A DNA stretch of 64,000 nt. Source: Methanomassiliicoccaceae archaeon DOK. Its GTDB lineage: Archaea > Thermoplasmatota > Thermoplasmata > Methanomassiliicoccales > Methanomethylophilaceae. Position numbers and translations under genes: made by a program. The notes under the pieces were generated by a model. It searched no databases, was not told where the DNA came from, and was given only the letters and a program-made list of their open reading frames with translations. Positions 7,111-16,116 of the stretch are shown here, piece after piece (position 1 is the first letter of the stretch; each line of letters opens with the position of its first letter). The stretch is from the NCBI GenBank assembly GCA_009911715.1, contig CP047880.1:682001-746000 (forward strand), written 5' to 3'.

Positions 7111-8649
7111 ATGAGCAGAGATGTCGATTTCTTCAGGGCCAGGATCCCGGAGTTCAGGGAGGCCGAGGAGAGGTTCTTCGTCAGGAAGGACCTGTCGGCC
7201 AAGGAGTACAAGGGGATCTCGGGCAAGTTCGGAAGCTACGCCCAGAAGGGCGGTGAGCTCGGGATGATAAGGCTCCGCATGTGCGGTGGCCACATGTCCA
7301 AGGACAAACTCTCGTTCATCATCGACGAGTGCAGGAGGTACGGGATCACGAGGATCCACACCACCACCTGCGAGACGGTCCAGCTCCACAACCTCCGCGG
7401 CGACCAGATATGCGAGATAATGGACAGGGCGCTGGACCATGGGATAAACACGCAGGGAGGCGGAGGGGACAATCCGAGGAACGTCTCCGCCACATCACTC
7501 TCGGGTGTGGAGCCGGGAGAGAAGTTCGATGTGTATCCGTACGCCAAAGCGACCGAGACGTACCTGCTGGACATCATGACGGACATCAGGATGCCGAGGA
7601 AGCTCAAGGTCACGTTCTCCAGCTCGGAGAGGAACGAGACCCATGCCACCTTCAGGGATCTGGGGTTCATCGCAAACGACGACGGTACCTTCGACGTCTG
7701 GGCGGCCGGGGGGCTCGGTAACAACCCCAAGCTCGGAATCAGGGTTGCCGAGGGGATAGACCCTTCCAAGACCATCTACTACGTCCGCGCCATGGTTGAC
7801 ACGTTCATGAAGCACGGGAACTACGAGAACCGCTCCCGTGCCCGCACCAGATACATGCGCGACGACCTCGGCGACTCAGGGTTCCTGGAGGCGTACGGCG
7901 AGGCTCTTGTCCCGCTGCTGGAGAAAGGAGGGCTCGACATCCATCCGGAACCCGAGACGTTCCCGGAGAAGGAGCCCGTGGAGGTCTCCGGGGACAGGAT
8001 CTTCAGGCAGAAGCAGCCCGGTCTGTACTATGTGGCGTACCATCCGGTCGGAGGGGATGTGCCACTGGAGGCGCTGGAGAGGATAAGGGACGCCATCGCG
8101 GACGTCTGGGACGCGGAGGTTAGGGTCGCCCCCGACAGCACCCTGTACATCATCAACCTAGGCGGTGACGAGGCCCTCAGGGTGAGGGATGCAACGGAGG
8201 GTGGCGCAAGGACGCTGTTCGAGACATCCGTTTCATGCATCGGGTCGACAATCTGCCAGCAGGGTCTCAGGGATTCCAACGGCACCCTGTACGCCATGAT
8301 CGACGCCGTGCGCGCTGCGGGCATACCGGACAACGCCCTGCCAAGGTTCAGGATATCTGGATGCGCGTCGTCCTGCGGGAACCATCAGGTCGGCATGCTC
8401 GGGCTGCAGGGCGCGTCCAAGAGCGTGGACGGCAAGCCTGTCCCGGTGTACAATCTCACAGTGAACGGCTGCGGGCTGCAGGGCAGGGAGCGCTTCGGCG
8501 ATCTCGTAGGCGCGGTCCCGGTCGACAGATGTCCAGAGATGGCGGTCTTCCTCGGCAGGACCGTAGCAGCCAGTGGCAAGGACTTCGACGCCTGGCTGTC
8601 CACTGAGGGGAAGGATCTCGCAGAGGTCCTGAAGGACTATCTCGTCTGA
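7111..8649 (+). CDS. Siroheme sulfite/nitrite reductase
   Basis: A 512-residue protein with the duplicated ferredoxin-like and siroheme-[4Fe-4S] halves of assimilatory reductases. The cluster ligands are visible: SCIGSTIC (C-X5-C) and GCASSCGNHQ (C-X3-C), in the order expected for binding siroheme and the cluster. Length and motifs fit a ferredoxin-type enzyme reducing sulfite to sulfide by six electrons. Position beside cysK and metA favours sulfite, though nitrite reductases look the same by eye. The ATG at 7111 follows a TATA-like TAATAATC by about 25 bases. Methanogens also use F420-dependent enzymes with this domain, but no F420-binding domain is present here. Confidence 0.88.
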   Translation: MSRDVDFFRARIPEFREAEERFFVRKDLSAKEYKGISGKFGSYAQKGGELGMIRLRMCGGHMSKDKLSFIIDECRRYGITRIHTTTCETVQLHNLRGDQICEIMDRALDHGINTQGGGGDNPRNVSATSLSGVEPGEKFDVYPYAKATETYLLDIMTDIRMPRKLKVTFSSSERNETHATFRDLGFIANDDGTFDVWAAGGLGNNPKLGIRVAEGIDPSKTIYYVRAMVDTFMKHGNYENRSRARTRYMRDDLGDSGFLEAYGEALVPLLEKGGLDIHPEPETFPEKEPVEVSGDRIFRQKQPGLYYVAYHPVGGDVPLEALERIRDAIADVWDAEVRVAPDSTLYIINLGGDEALRVRDATEGGARTLFETSVSCIGSTICQQGLRDSNGTLYAMIDAVRAAGIPDNALPRFRISGCASSCGNHQVGMLGLQGASKSVDGKPVPVYNLTVNGCGLQGRERFGDLVGAVPVDRCPEMAVFLGRTVAASGKDFDAWLSTEGKDLAEVLKDYLV

Positions 8650-8940
8650 AACTTCAACGATCGGACGGGGCCGCTCCCCTCCGATCCAAACCTGTTCCGT
8701 TTCTCCGATTCGTAGCTCACATCAGATTCTGCGAAGGGTCGGTTCCGTCCCGTATGACATGATGCATCGGAGGTGATGCAGACGGTCCGATGTTGTCGTA
8801 CCAACTCATCGAAGCCAAGCGGACATGTCATATCATCGACCGATAGACATTTGTACTGTTGGATGTGAAAATCATAGATATATCGATACATAAAATCTGT
8901 ATTTAAAGAACCATTGAACGAATGTTAGACTTAAAGGGGG
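8650..8940. other. Intergenic, AT-rich to the right
   Basis: No gene is supported. The left half is GC-moderate; the right half is AT-rich with several TATA-like runs (ATCGATACATAAAATC, GTATTTAAAG). An 84-codon frame on the minus strand has no start signal and no recognisable content. The region ends at the palindromic operator of the first MFS gene. Confidence 0.5.
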
Positions 8941-8966
8941 TTGATAGTTGGTCAACCAACTATCAA
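8941..8966. promoter_or_regulatory. Palindromic operator of MFS gene 1
   Basis: A perfect inverted repeat with 12-base arms TTGATAGTTGGT and ACCAACTATCAA around 2 bases. The TATA-like GATTAAATAC follows at once (8967-8976). A similar but shorter repeat precedes the paralogous MFS gene. It has the form of a dimeric repressor site; the cognate factor is not in sight. Confidence 0.7.
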
Positions 8967-8997
8967 GATTAAATACGAGACCACGGAGGGGGCTCCC

Positions 8998-10221
8998 ATG
9001 CAGAGAGAAAAAGGTGTTTTCAAACCGACCAAGCTGACACTGGTCACCATCCTCCTGAGCTCTATGCTGATCCTCATGGGCGGAGCGGTTGTTGCCCCGG
9101 CCCTGAACGATATCAAGCAGGCTTTCCCGGGGGACGACTTCCTAGTATCGCTGATCATCACCCTCCCCTCGCTCGCAGTCGCCATCGTCGGATACGCCGT
9201 TGGCCTGGCCGCGGACAGGTTCGGGAAGGTCAAGGTCCTCTTCATCGCACTCGCGGTCTTCGTCATCGCGGGGGTCGTCAGTTACTTCCTGCCCAGTCTC
9301 GAGAGCATTCTTGTCGCCAGATTCATACTGGGAATCGGAATCGCCGGAATCACGAGCACCGTCACCGCACTCATCGCAGAGTACTACGGCGGCGTCCAGA
9401 GGGTCAAGGTCCTCAGCTACCAGTCCGCAGCCATGGGAATCGGTGTGCTCATCCTCGAGTTCACAGGCGGAACCCTGGCCGAGATATCCTGGAGGACCCC
9501 GTTCCTGGTCTACCTGATAGGCATCCCGATCCTCATCATGGCCATCCTGTCCATGAGGGAGCCCAGGATGTCCGACGAGGACAGGGCGGAGATTGCGGAG
9601 ATAGTGTCCCACGAGAAGTTCAGGAAGGCCAACTACAGGATCGTGGCTCTGTGCTACGTCTCAATCTTCTTCTGCATGAACCTCGTGTTCCTGCTGCCCA
9701 CAAGCATCCCGATCGTCCTCGCAGACCTCGGGGCGTCATCATCCATCGTCGGTCTGTTCCTCGGGTTCCACGGCGTGGCGAACGCCGTCTTCAGCATCCT
9801 GTACAGGAGGATCACGGTCCGTATCCCGCCGTTCAGGATCCTCGGCATGGGGTTCCTCTTCATGGGAATCGGCTTTGCTGTCCTGATCCTGTACCCCAGT
9901 GTGCCTCTGGCGATCTTCACGCTGATCATCACAGGCATCGGCGTGGGGATGATCGTTCCGTCGCTGGTCAACACGCTCGCAGGGGAGGTCACAGGTTCCA
10001 ACTCCGGGTCTATCATGGGAGGCTACGGAACGTGTCTCAACTTCGGGCAGTTCGCGATCTCGCTGCTCAGCGTGCCCCTGCTAGCCATGCTCAGCGACTC
10101 GTACTACGAGGTCTACTGCCTGATGGGAGTCATCGCCATACTGTACGGTGTGGTCATCTCTCTGTGGAGCGTGGGACACTACCGCAGGGCTAAGGCTGCT
10201 GCCGTCGCAGCGCAGGCCTGA
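8998..10221 (+). CDS. MFS transporter, paralogue 1
   Basis: A 407-residue integral membrane protein with twelve predicted hydrophobic segments and the MFS loop 2-3 motif (GLAADRFGKVKVL). A GGVQRVKVLSYQSAAMG stretch lies between segments 4 and 5. It is a close paralogue of the next gene: both begin with the F-x-P-T-K-L-T-L-x-T-I-L-L pattern. The ATG at 8998 follows GGAGGG at good spacing; an earlier in-frame start would lie inside the operator. Substrate is unknown; drug or metabolite efflux is usual for single MFS genes under a palindromic operator. Paired hairpins follow the stop. Confidence 0.85.
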   Translation: MQREKGVFKPTKLTLVTILLSSMLILMGGAVVAPALNDIKQAFPGDDFLVSLIITLPSLAVAIVGYAVGLAADRFGKVKVLFIALAVFVIAGVVSYFLPSLESILVARFILGIGIAGITSTVTALIAEYYGGVQRVKVLSYQSAAMGIGVLILEFTGGTLAEISWRTPFLVYLIGIPILIMAILSMREPRMSDEDRAEIAEIVSHEKFRKANYRIVALCYVSIFFCMNLVFLLPTSIPIVLADLGASSSIVGLFLGFHGVANAVFSILYRRITVRIPPFRILGMGFLFMGIGFAVLILYPSVPLAIFTLIITGIGVGMIVPSLVNTLAGEVTGSNSGSIMGGYGTCLNFGQFAISLLSVPLLAMLSDSYYEVYCLMGVIAILYGVVISLWSVGHYRRAKAAAVAAQA

Positions 10222-10231
10222 ATCCAACAAC

Positions 10232-10280
10232 CGGCCGCATCGGCGGCCGTCTTACCCGGCGTCAGCCGGGTCCCGTATTT
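10232..10280 (+). terminator. Double hairpin and T-run after MFS gene 1
   Basis: Two adjacent hairpins: CGGCCG arms at 10232-10249, then ACCCGGC/GCCGGGT at 10254-10271, followed by CCCGTATTTT. This separates the two MFS genes into independent transcripts. Confidence 0.55.
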
Positions 10281-10299
10281 TAGTTTGAATGCCAAACTA
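10281..10299. promoter_or_regulatory. Operator of MFS gene 2
   Basis: Inverted repeat TAGTTTG-N5-CAAACTA directly before a TATA-like TATGTATAC. The arms resemble the inner arms of the 8941 operator (ATAGTTGGT/ACCAACTAT), so one regulator may bind both. Confidence 0.55.
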
Positions 10300-10326
10300 T
10301 GTATACAACTCCACTTTGAACTACTC

Positions 10327-11529
10327 ATGCAAGAGGTCAAGCAGTTTACACCGACTAAACTGACACTTCTAACCATATTGCTCTGTTCGATGCTCATGCT
10401 GATGGGAGGTGCCGCCGTCGCGCCCGCCCTGCCGCTCATCGAACAGGTGTTTCCCGGACAGGACACCCTGGTGTCCATGATCATCACCATACCCTCTCTG
10501 GCCGTGGCCGTAGTTGGCTTCGCCATGGGCGCCCTTGCCGACAGGCTGGGGAAGGTCAGGGTCCTGGCCACGTCGCTCGTGGTGTTCACAGCGGCCGGTG
10601 CCGTTGGATACCTCATGGAGGGCGGGAGCGACACCCAGCTGTACATCCTGCTCGCATTCAGGTTCGTCGTGGGAATCGGAATCGCCGGAATCTCCAGTGC
10701 CGTAACCGCACTCATCGCGGAGTACTACACGGGGATGGACAGGGTAAGGGCTCTGAGCTACCAGTCTGCCGCGATGGGCGTGGGGGTCCTGATCCTGGAG
10801 TACACCGGGGGTGTGCTCGCAGAGTTCTCCTGGAGGGAGCCGTTCCTCGTCTACCTCATCGGCGTCCCGATCCTGCTCATGGTGCTCCTCACGATGAGGG
10901 AGCCGCAGAGAGAGGACCACGGGTCCATGGGGAGGATCACCCCGGAGAGGAAGGCCAACAAGAGGCTCCTGACGATCTGCTACATCACCATATTCGTGGC
11001 CATGACGATGGCCTTCCTGCTCCCGACGAAGATGCCGACATACCTGCAGACGGAGCTGGCGGTGTCCACATCGGTCACGGGGCTCTTCCTGGGGGTCCAT
11101 GGCGTCACCAACGCATGCTTCAGCCTGATGTACCGCAGGTTCGTCCAGAGGATCAGCCCGTTCTCCATCATCGCCGTGGGGTTCCTGCTCCTGGCGATCG
11201 CCCTGCTGACCCTGGAGGTGTCCGAGTCGGTGGCATCCGCGGTCGTCATGATGATCGTCGCGGGAGCCGGCCTCGGAATGGTGTGTCCCGCCGTGTCCAA
11301 CACGCTTGCGGGGGAGACCACCGCCTCCACATCGGGTAAGATCATGGGAGGGTACAGCACCTGCCTGAACCTCGGACAGTTCTCCATATCCCTGATCAGC
11401 GTACCGCTGTTCGCGGCTGTGGGCAGCTCCTATCCGGACCTGTTCGGTGTAATGGCGGTCGTGGCCGTCGTCGCCTGCATCATGTTCGCCTTCATGTCCA
11501 GGAGGTGGCCTGACAAGGCCACGGCATGA
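10327..11529 (+). CDS. MFS transporter, paralogue 2
   Basis: A 400-residue, twelve-segment MFS protein closely related to the gene before it (shared PTKLTL start and YQSAAMGVGVLILEYTGG region). The loop 2-3 motif reads GALADRLGKVRVL. The start is set by similarity to the paralogue and by TATGTATAC about 25 bases upstream, which implies a leaderless transcript. A frame extension would read through the operator. The two genes arose by tandem duplication and have kept related promoters, so they may handle related substrates. The substrate is not predictable here. Confidence 0.85.
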   Translation: MQEVKQFTPTKLTLLTILLCSMLMLMGGAAVAPALPLIEQVFPGQDTLVSMIITIPSLAVAVVGFAMGALADRLGKVRVLATSLVVFTAAGAVGYLMEGGSDTQLYILLAFRFVVGIGIAGISSAVTALIAEYYTGMDRVRALSYQSAAMGVGVLILEYTGGVLAEFSWREPFLVYLIGVPILLMVLLTMREPQREDHGSMGRITPERKANKRLLTICYITIFVAMTMAFLLPTKMPTYLQTELAVSTSVTGLFLGVHGVTNACFSLMYRRFVQRISPFSIIAVGFLLLAIALLTLEVSESVASAVVMMIVAGAGLGMVCPAVSNTLAGETTASTSGKIMGGYSTCLNLGQFSISLISVPLFAAVGSSYPDLFGVMAVVAVVACIMFAFMSRRWPDKATA

Positions 11530-11613
11530 GCATGCGGGCCTGAAACAGTTTTATCCAACCTGGTATTCGAAGATGGAAGTCCGAACGGAGGTGAGGGAAC
11601 GGCGTACACGATA

Positions 11614-12981
11614 ATGGATAGGAAACTGGTCCTGCTGGCGTGCTGTCTGGCGGGGTTCATCACGCCGCTGCTCAGCACCATGATGAACCTCTCTCTGGTG
11701 AACATAGGGGAGGAGTTCGGAGCGGGCTCGCACATGCTGGCCTATGTCAACACCGCCTTCCTCCTGTCCTCCGTCGTGTTCATGGTCCCGATGGCCAAGT
11801 TCGGGGACATCCATGGGAAGAAGAGGACTTTCATCCTCGGCGTGGTGATAATCGCTGTAGCCTGTCTGATGGCTCCCTTCTCGCCGTCGTTCTGGTTCCT
11901 CATCGGCTGCAGGGTCATCATGGGGCTCGGTTCCGCCTGCATCGTGACCACCAGCATATCGATGATAACCGACGTGTACCCGCACGAGCACAGGGGAGGC
12001 GCCATAGGGCTCCAGACGATGTGCGTCTACATCGGACTGGCCGCCGGTCCCGCGCTGGGGGGTGTGCTGAACGACCTCCTGGGATGGCACAGCCTGTTCC
12101 TGCTTATCGTCCCGATCGCGGTCGCGTCAATCGTCTGCATGACCAGGTTCAAGGCGGAGATCTCGCCCAACAGAGGGGGCAGGTTCGACGGCAAGGGCGC
12201 CGTCGTGTACGGCATAGCCATCGTCCTGAGCATGGGCGGAATGATCAACCTGCCCGAGACGTGGGCGTACGTCATGCTGGTCGTCGGCGTCGTCTTCCTG
12301 GCGGTGTTCGTCGCGGTGGAGCTGAGGACCCCGTACCATCTGCTGAACGTCAGGCTGTTCAAGGGCAGGGTGTTCACAGGCTCCTGCCTGGCGACGTTCA
12401 TGAACTACGCCGCGTCCTACTCCATATCGTACTTCCTGGCGCTCTACCTGCAGAGCATCGGCGGCCTCACCGCCACGCAGGCGGGGATGCTCATGCTGAT
12501 CCAGCCCGCCATCCAGGCGGTGGGGACCCCGTACTTCGGACGCATGTCCGACAGGCTCCGCGACAAGCGCATACTGCCGACGGCGGGGCTGGCAATATCG
12601 GCCGTCGGTATTGCCACAATCCTGTTCTACGGCATCGGCACCCCGCTGTGGCTGATAGTCGTCACGCTCGTGGTGGTCGGGTTCGGGTTCTCCCTGTTCT
12701 CGGCCCCCAACACGTCCATCATCATGGGCTCTGTGGAGCCCCACGAGACGGGGGAGGCCTCCGCGATGGTGGCCGTGATGAGGCAGACCGGGATGATGGT
12801 CAGCATGGGCATAGCGATGCTGTTCATCTCCGTCATAATGGGGTCAGCCGACAACCTGTCGCCGGACACCTACGACAGCTTCATCACCGTCATGAGGTAC
12901 TCCTTCGGCGTCTGCGTCATGATGTGCGCGGTCGGCGCCGCGGTGTCCATGTTCAGGGGGAAGGGTTCAGTCGCGGCTTAA
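11614..12981 (+). CDS. MFS drug exporter, 14-segment DHA2 type
   Basis: A 455-residue protein with about fourteen hydrophobic segments. The motif-A-like loop is AKFGDIHGKKRTF, and the segment-5 region GLAAGPALGGVLND is the antiporter motif C typical of drug exporters. Length and segment count point to the DHA2 (EmrB/QacA) family, distinct from the two 12-segment neighbours. The ATG at 11614 is preceded by a strong GGAGGTGAGG, but about 15-20 bases away, which is unusually far. No in-frame start lies closer to it. No partner membrane-fusion gene is present, as expected in archaea. Confidence 0.85.
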   Translation: MDRKLVLLACCLAGFITPLLSTMMNLSLVNIGEEFGAGSHMLAYVNTAFLLSSVVFMVPMAKFGDIHGKKRTFILGVVIIAVACLMAPFSPSFWFLIGCRVIMGLGSACIVTTSISMITDVYPHEHRGGAIGLQTMCVYIGLAAGPALGGVLNDLLGWHSLFLLIVPIAVASIVCMTRFKAEISPNRGGRFDGKGAVVYGIAIVLSMGGMINLPETWAYVMLVVGVVFLAVFVAVELRTPYHLLNVRLFKGRVFTGSCLATFMNYAASYSISYFLALYLQSIGGLTATQAGMLMLIQPAIQAVGTPYFGRMSDRLRDKRILPTAGLAISAVGIATILFYGIGTPLWLIVVTLVVVGFGFSLFSAPNTSIIMGSVEPHETGEASAMVAVMRQTGMMVSMGIAMLFISVIMGSADNLSPDTYDSFITVMRYSFGVCVMMCAVGAAVSMFRGKGSVAA

Positions 12982-13039
12982 GATTATTAAGAGTATCTAA
13001 TTGACAACTGTTTTAAATAAGGAACTTTTCCGGAAGACC

Positions 13040-14068
13040 ATGGCAAGCGCGGCTGACGAGAACTTCGAGTTCCAGAAGATCATCGTTGTCCTAGGGTTCA
13101 CCCTTCTGATCATCAAGTACATAGCGTACTTCCTGACGGGATCCGTAGCCATCTTCACCGACGCCACGGAGTCCATCGTAAACGTTGTCGCCGCATGCAT
13201 AGGGATCTACGCCCTGTACCTCTCAGCGCAGCCCGCCGACAGGACACACCCCTTCGGCCACGGCAAGATCGAGATCATCTCCTCGGCGATCGAGGGGACG
13301 ATGATCATGGTCGCGGGCGGTATCATCATCCTCGAGTCCGTCAACTCGTTCTTCAACCCCGGGGAGATATCCGACCTGGACATCGGTCTCGTGCTGGTGG
13401 CGCTGGCCGCAGCAGCAAACTACGCCGTGGGAAGGGTCGCCATCCGCAAGGGTAGGAAGAACCGCTCCCCGGCGCTGGAGGCCAGCGGGAAGCACCTCTG
13501 CTCGGACACATACTCCTCGATCGGTATCCTGATCGGTCTGTTCGTCGTGTACATAGCCGAGGGGATGGGATACGACGCACGCTGGCTTGACTCGTCGATC
13601 GCCGTGGTCTTCGGTTTCATCATCCTCTACACGGGGTTCGGCGTCATCAAGAGGTCTGCGGATGAGACCATGGACCGCGCCGACGATGATCTCATCGCCG
13701 AGGTGTCCTCCATGATCAACGAGTACAGGCACGACGACTGGATCGACGTGTACAACCTCCGTCTGATCAAGTACGGGCCGAAGATCTACGTCGACATGAA
13801 GGTCGTCTTCCCCAGGAACATGACAGTCGCACAGGAGTACGTGGAGAAGCAGGAGATCGACGAGGCTGTGATGGCCAAGTACGGGGATTCGGTGGAGACA
13901 TCCATCAACTGCGTCCCGTGCAGCGAGTTCCACTGCCGTCACTGCGCCAGGAACTGTATCGATAGGGCGGAGCCTTTCGAGACTCCGTTGGAGTGGACGC
14001 CCGCGAGGCTGTGCTGCGACAGGCCGCATTCCCCCACCAACAGGGTCATCATCCACGAGGGACGTTAA
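13040..14068 (+). CDS. Cation diffusion facilitator (CDF) exporter
   Basis: A 342-residue metal/proton antiporter. Six hydrophobic segments are followed by a cytoplasmic domain. Metal-site motifs are visible in segment 2 (FTDATESIVN) and segment 5 (HLCSD, the H-x3-D pair), and HPFGHGKIE is the family loop. The C-terminal tail is unusual, with a run of Cys (CVPCSEFHCRHCARNC, then CCD), likely an extra metal-sensing site. The ATG follows TTTTAAATAAGG by about 25 bases, leaderless; a TTG 13 codons upstream lies in the promoter. Zn, Fe, Mn and Co are all possible substrates. Confidence 0.9.
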   Translation: MASAADENFEFQKIIVVLGFTLLIIKYIAYFLTGSVAIFTDATESIVNVVAACIGIYALYLSAQPADRTHPFGHGKIEIISSAIEGTMIMVAGGIIILESVNSFFNPGEISDLDIGLVLVALAAAANYAVGRVAIRKGRKNRSPALEASGKHLCSDTYSSIGILIGLFVVYIAEGMGYDARWLDSSIAVVFGFIILYTGFGVIKRSADETMDRADDDLIAEVSSMINEYRHDDWIDVYNLRLIKYGPKIYVDMKVVFPRNMTVAQEYVEKQEIDEAVMAKYGDSVETSINCVPCSEFHCRHCARNCIDRAEPFETPLEWTPARLCCDRPHSPTNRVIIHEGR

Positions 14069-14131
14069 CGGCCATCTCGGCGACCCTCTTCCGGCAGTCG
14101 GTTTATGTATCGGTTTCCGGATTTCTAGTCC

Positions 14132-14713
14132 ATGGCACAGGCGGAGATTCCGAAAGAGATTGTTGACGCTGGACTCTCGGACTGGTACGAGACCCTTAAC
14201 GATCCGAACAAGGTGAGGATGCGCAGGTACATCCAGGGCATAGACACCTCGTCCCCCCAGGCGTTCCTGGTCCAGCTCATGCAGAGGGCGACGGAGGATC
14301 ACAACTACGGCCTGTCCATAGTCGCTGGCGAGTACGCCGCCAACCACGAGATGGACGACTACAGCAGGTTCATCATCACCGAGGGCTACATCGACGGTCT
14401 GTTCGGGGCGGAGAGGTACGACGAGGCCAAGGAGGCCTGCGCCAGGAACCTCGACCTGTTCCCTCTGATAAAGGTTCGCTTCCTCCAGGAGAACGGGGGA
14501 GAGCTTCCCAAGCACATCGCCTGCCGCAACAGGCTCATCGACATCGTGGTCGGTGTGGAGTCCGGTTACGACCTGGCGGACGAGATCCTAACCCAGTACG
14601 TCAAGATGGGTCTCATCGACGAGGAGGAGAAGGAGTACAGGCTCCAGAGCATCAAGATTCACAGGATGCAGAAGACCTTCGACAACCTCTTCATCTACCG
14701 TCCGAAGCAGTGA
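14132..14713 (+). CDS. Hypothetical helical protein
   Basis: A 193-residue soluble protein with a helical, TPR-like feel (GLFGAERYDEAKEACARNLDLF near residue 90) but no repeat I can define. It has no membrane segment and no catalytic motif. A TATA-like TTTATGTATC about 25 bases before the ATG indicates a leaderless transcript. The 3' end overlaps the convergent YqfO-like gene by 23 bases. It is not recognised; it is probably a lineage-specific conserved protein. Confidence 0.7.
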   Translation: MAQAEIPKEIVDAGLSDWYETLNDPNKVRMRRYIQGIDTSSPQAFLVQLMQRATEDHNYGLSIVAGEYAANHEMDDYSRFIITEGYIDGLFGAERYDEAKEACARNLDLFPLIKVRFLQENGGELPKHIACRNRLIDIVVGVESGYDLADEILTQYVKMGLIDEEEKEYRLQSIKIHRMQKTFDNLFIYRPKQ

Positions 14714-15041
14714 CGGACTTCCACGGGATCAGTGGGATCACGTCGATTGCGGGCTCCTCGTAGGGATGCGCCCTGCGGACAGCCTCGACGGCTCCCGCCA
14801 GATCCCTCCCTTTCACGGCGAACTCCAGACGGAACTCCTCGGCCACCGTTATCTTGCCTACTTCTCCGTCGTAGGGGGACGAGCCTTCGAGTGGCCTCCA
14901 GCAACCCTTCGCGGGCCACCAGCTGAAGACATGATCGTAACCGGGGTACAGGGGCTCGACGACTCCGTCCAGCGAATCCATGACGGTCTCGAGATGACTC
15001 CTGGGGACGGTCACTCCGATTTTATAGGCGTCCCATTCCAT
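14691..15041 (-). CDS. YqfO/NIF3-like domain protein
   Basis: A 116-residue protein consisting only of the CutA-like insert domain found in YqfO/NIF3 proteins. The marker is AHPYEEPAIDVIPL near the C-terminus; the N-terminal strand YKIGVTVPRSHLETVM also fits. The two metal-binding halves of NIF3 are absent, so this stand-alone form is more likely a small binding or regulatory protein than an enzyme. It overlaps the end of the upstream PHP gene by 20 bases in another frame and is probably cotranscribed with it. Confidence 0.75.
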   Translation of the reverse strand: MEWDAYKIGVTVPRSHLETVMDSLDGVVEPLYPGYDHVFSWWPAKGCWRPLEGSSPYDGEVGKITVAEEFRLEFAVKGRDLAGAVEAVRRAHPYEEPAIDVIPLIPWKSVTASDGR

Positions 15042-16065
15042 GCATCGGTCTCCTGTGGGACTGCAGCGCCTCGAGGGCCTCGGTCATCTCGAGGAGGTCA
15101 TCATCCCCTGCGCCAGGGCCTCCGCGGCCGTCGACCGCCCTGATGATCATGTCCACCGCGGAGAGGCGGTCGGGAATCCCGGGAGTCATGTCGCTCGCGC
15201 TCTTCTTCAGATAGGAAGTGCTCAGAACCGTGGCGATGAACGACATCGGCGGCATGACGTACATGAGGCCAGCCATGATCCCGGTGGCCTTCTTCAGGTC
15301 AGTGATGCTGTTGATCTTCTCGATGAGGTGGTCGTGTGGGACATTCTTGAGCTTCCCCAGCAGCGATTTGTACATGAGCTTCTGGGCCCCCAGGACCACG
15401 TCCACGCTCCACTGCACCTGTCCGAAGACCGGTGCCGGCTTCCCCACGGCGACGGTGGACTTGTTCAGCACCGCCCTCCTGAAGTCATCGGCGGAGTTGC
15501 CGGAGAACTCGGTCCAGTTGTACCCGGATGTGTACACGGAGTGCGCGTCGCTCCCGGACATCTCCGACCATCTGCCGGGATATCTGTCCATGACGAGCCT
15601 GGCGAACATGTTCGAGTACGTGTCCGGATGGCCTCCGTTGATGGTCTCGAAGCCGTCTATGTCCAGGTCCAGGATGCGCTCCTGCAGACCCGGGGCGTGC
15701 ATGCTGAACGGATGCGGGGCGATGGCCAGGCCGCCCTGGGAGCGGATTATGTCGATGGTCTCCTCCACGGGCAGCATGTCCGGAATCTTCTCGGTCAGGA
15801 AGAGGCCGATCACCTCGCCGTCGGCGGTGGTGACCTCCTCCCCGACGATCACCTCTATGTCGTTGAAGTTGGCCTTGGCGTACTTCTGGGCGATGAATGC
15901 GCCAGCGATCTCGTCATGGTCGGTGATGGCCATGACATCCATGCCGAGCTGCCTCATCCTGTCCACCTGCCTCTCCGGCATCGTCGTGGACTCGGGGAAC
16001 TTCAGCACCCCTAGTTTGTTGAAGCCGGAGTATTCGGTGTGCAGATGGGTGTCGGCTTTTCCCAT
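15022..16065 (-). CDS. PHP-domain phosphoesterase with C-terminal hydrophobic part
   Basis: A 347-residue protein with the four PHP metal motifs in residues 1-180: DTHLHTEYS, ITDHDE, APHPFS and GSDAH. These bind two or three metals and hydrolyse phosphoesters. The last third has a hydrophobic stretch (GIMAGLMYVMPPMSFIATVL) and a charged tail, suggesting membrane attachment. ATG 16065 is preferred over an upstream GTG since CTAAAATACGG lies about 25 bases away. The substrate is unknown; related archaeal proteins include nucleotide and histidinol-phosphate-type phosphatases. The smaller PHP gene at 22.4 kb is only a distant relative. Confidence 0.85.
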   Translation of the reverse strand: MGKADTHLHTEYSGFNKLGVLKFPESTTMPERQVDRMRQLGMDVMAITDHDEIAGAFIAQKYAKANFNDIEVIVGEEVTTADGEVIGLFLTEKIPDMLPVEETIDIIRSQGGLAIAPHPFSMHAPGLQERILDLDIDGFETINGGHPDTYSNMFARLVMDRYPGRWSEMSGSDAHSVYTSGYNWTEFSGNSADDFRRAVLNKSTVAVGKPAPVFGQVQWSVDVVLGAQKLMYKSLLGKLKNVPHDHLIEKINSITDLKKATGIMAGLMYVMPPMSFIATVLSTSYLKKSASDMTPGIPDRLSAVDMIIRAVDGRGGPGAGDDDLLEMTEALEALQSHRRPMHGMGRL

Positions 16066-16116
16066 GGGACGACTCACCGTGTCAGGCCGTATTTTAGATT
16101 ATCCTAACAGGCTTCG

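Noticed and set aside
8637-8891. 84-codon minus-strand frame after the siroheme reductase
   Set aside because: No promoter or ribosome-binding signal and no conserved features; lies in AT-rich promoter DNA.
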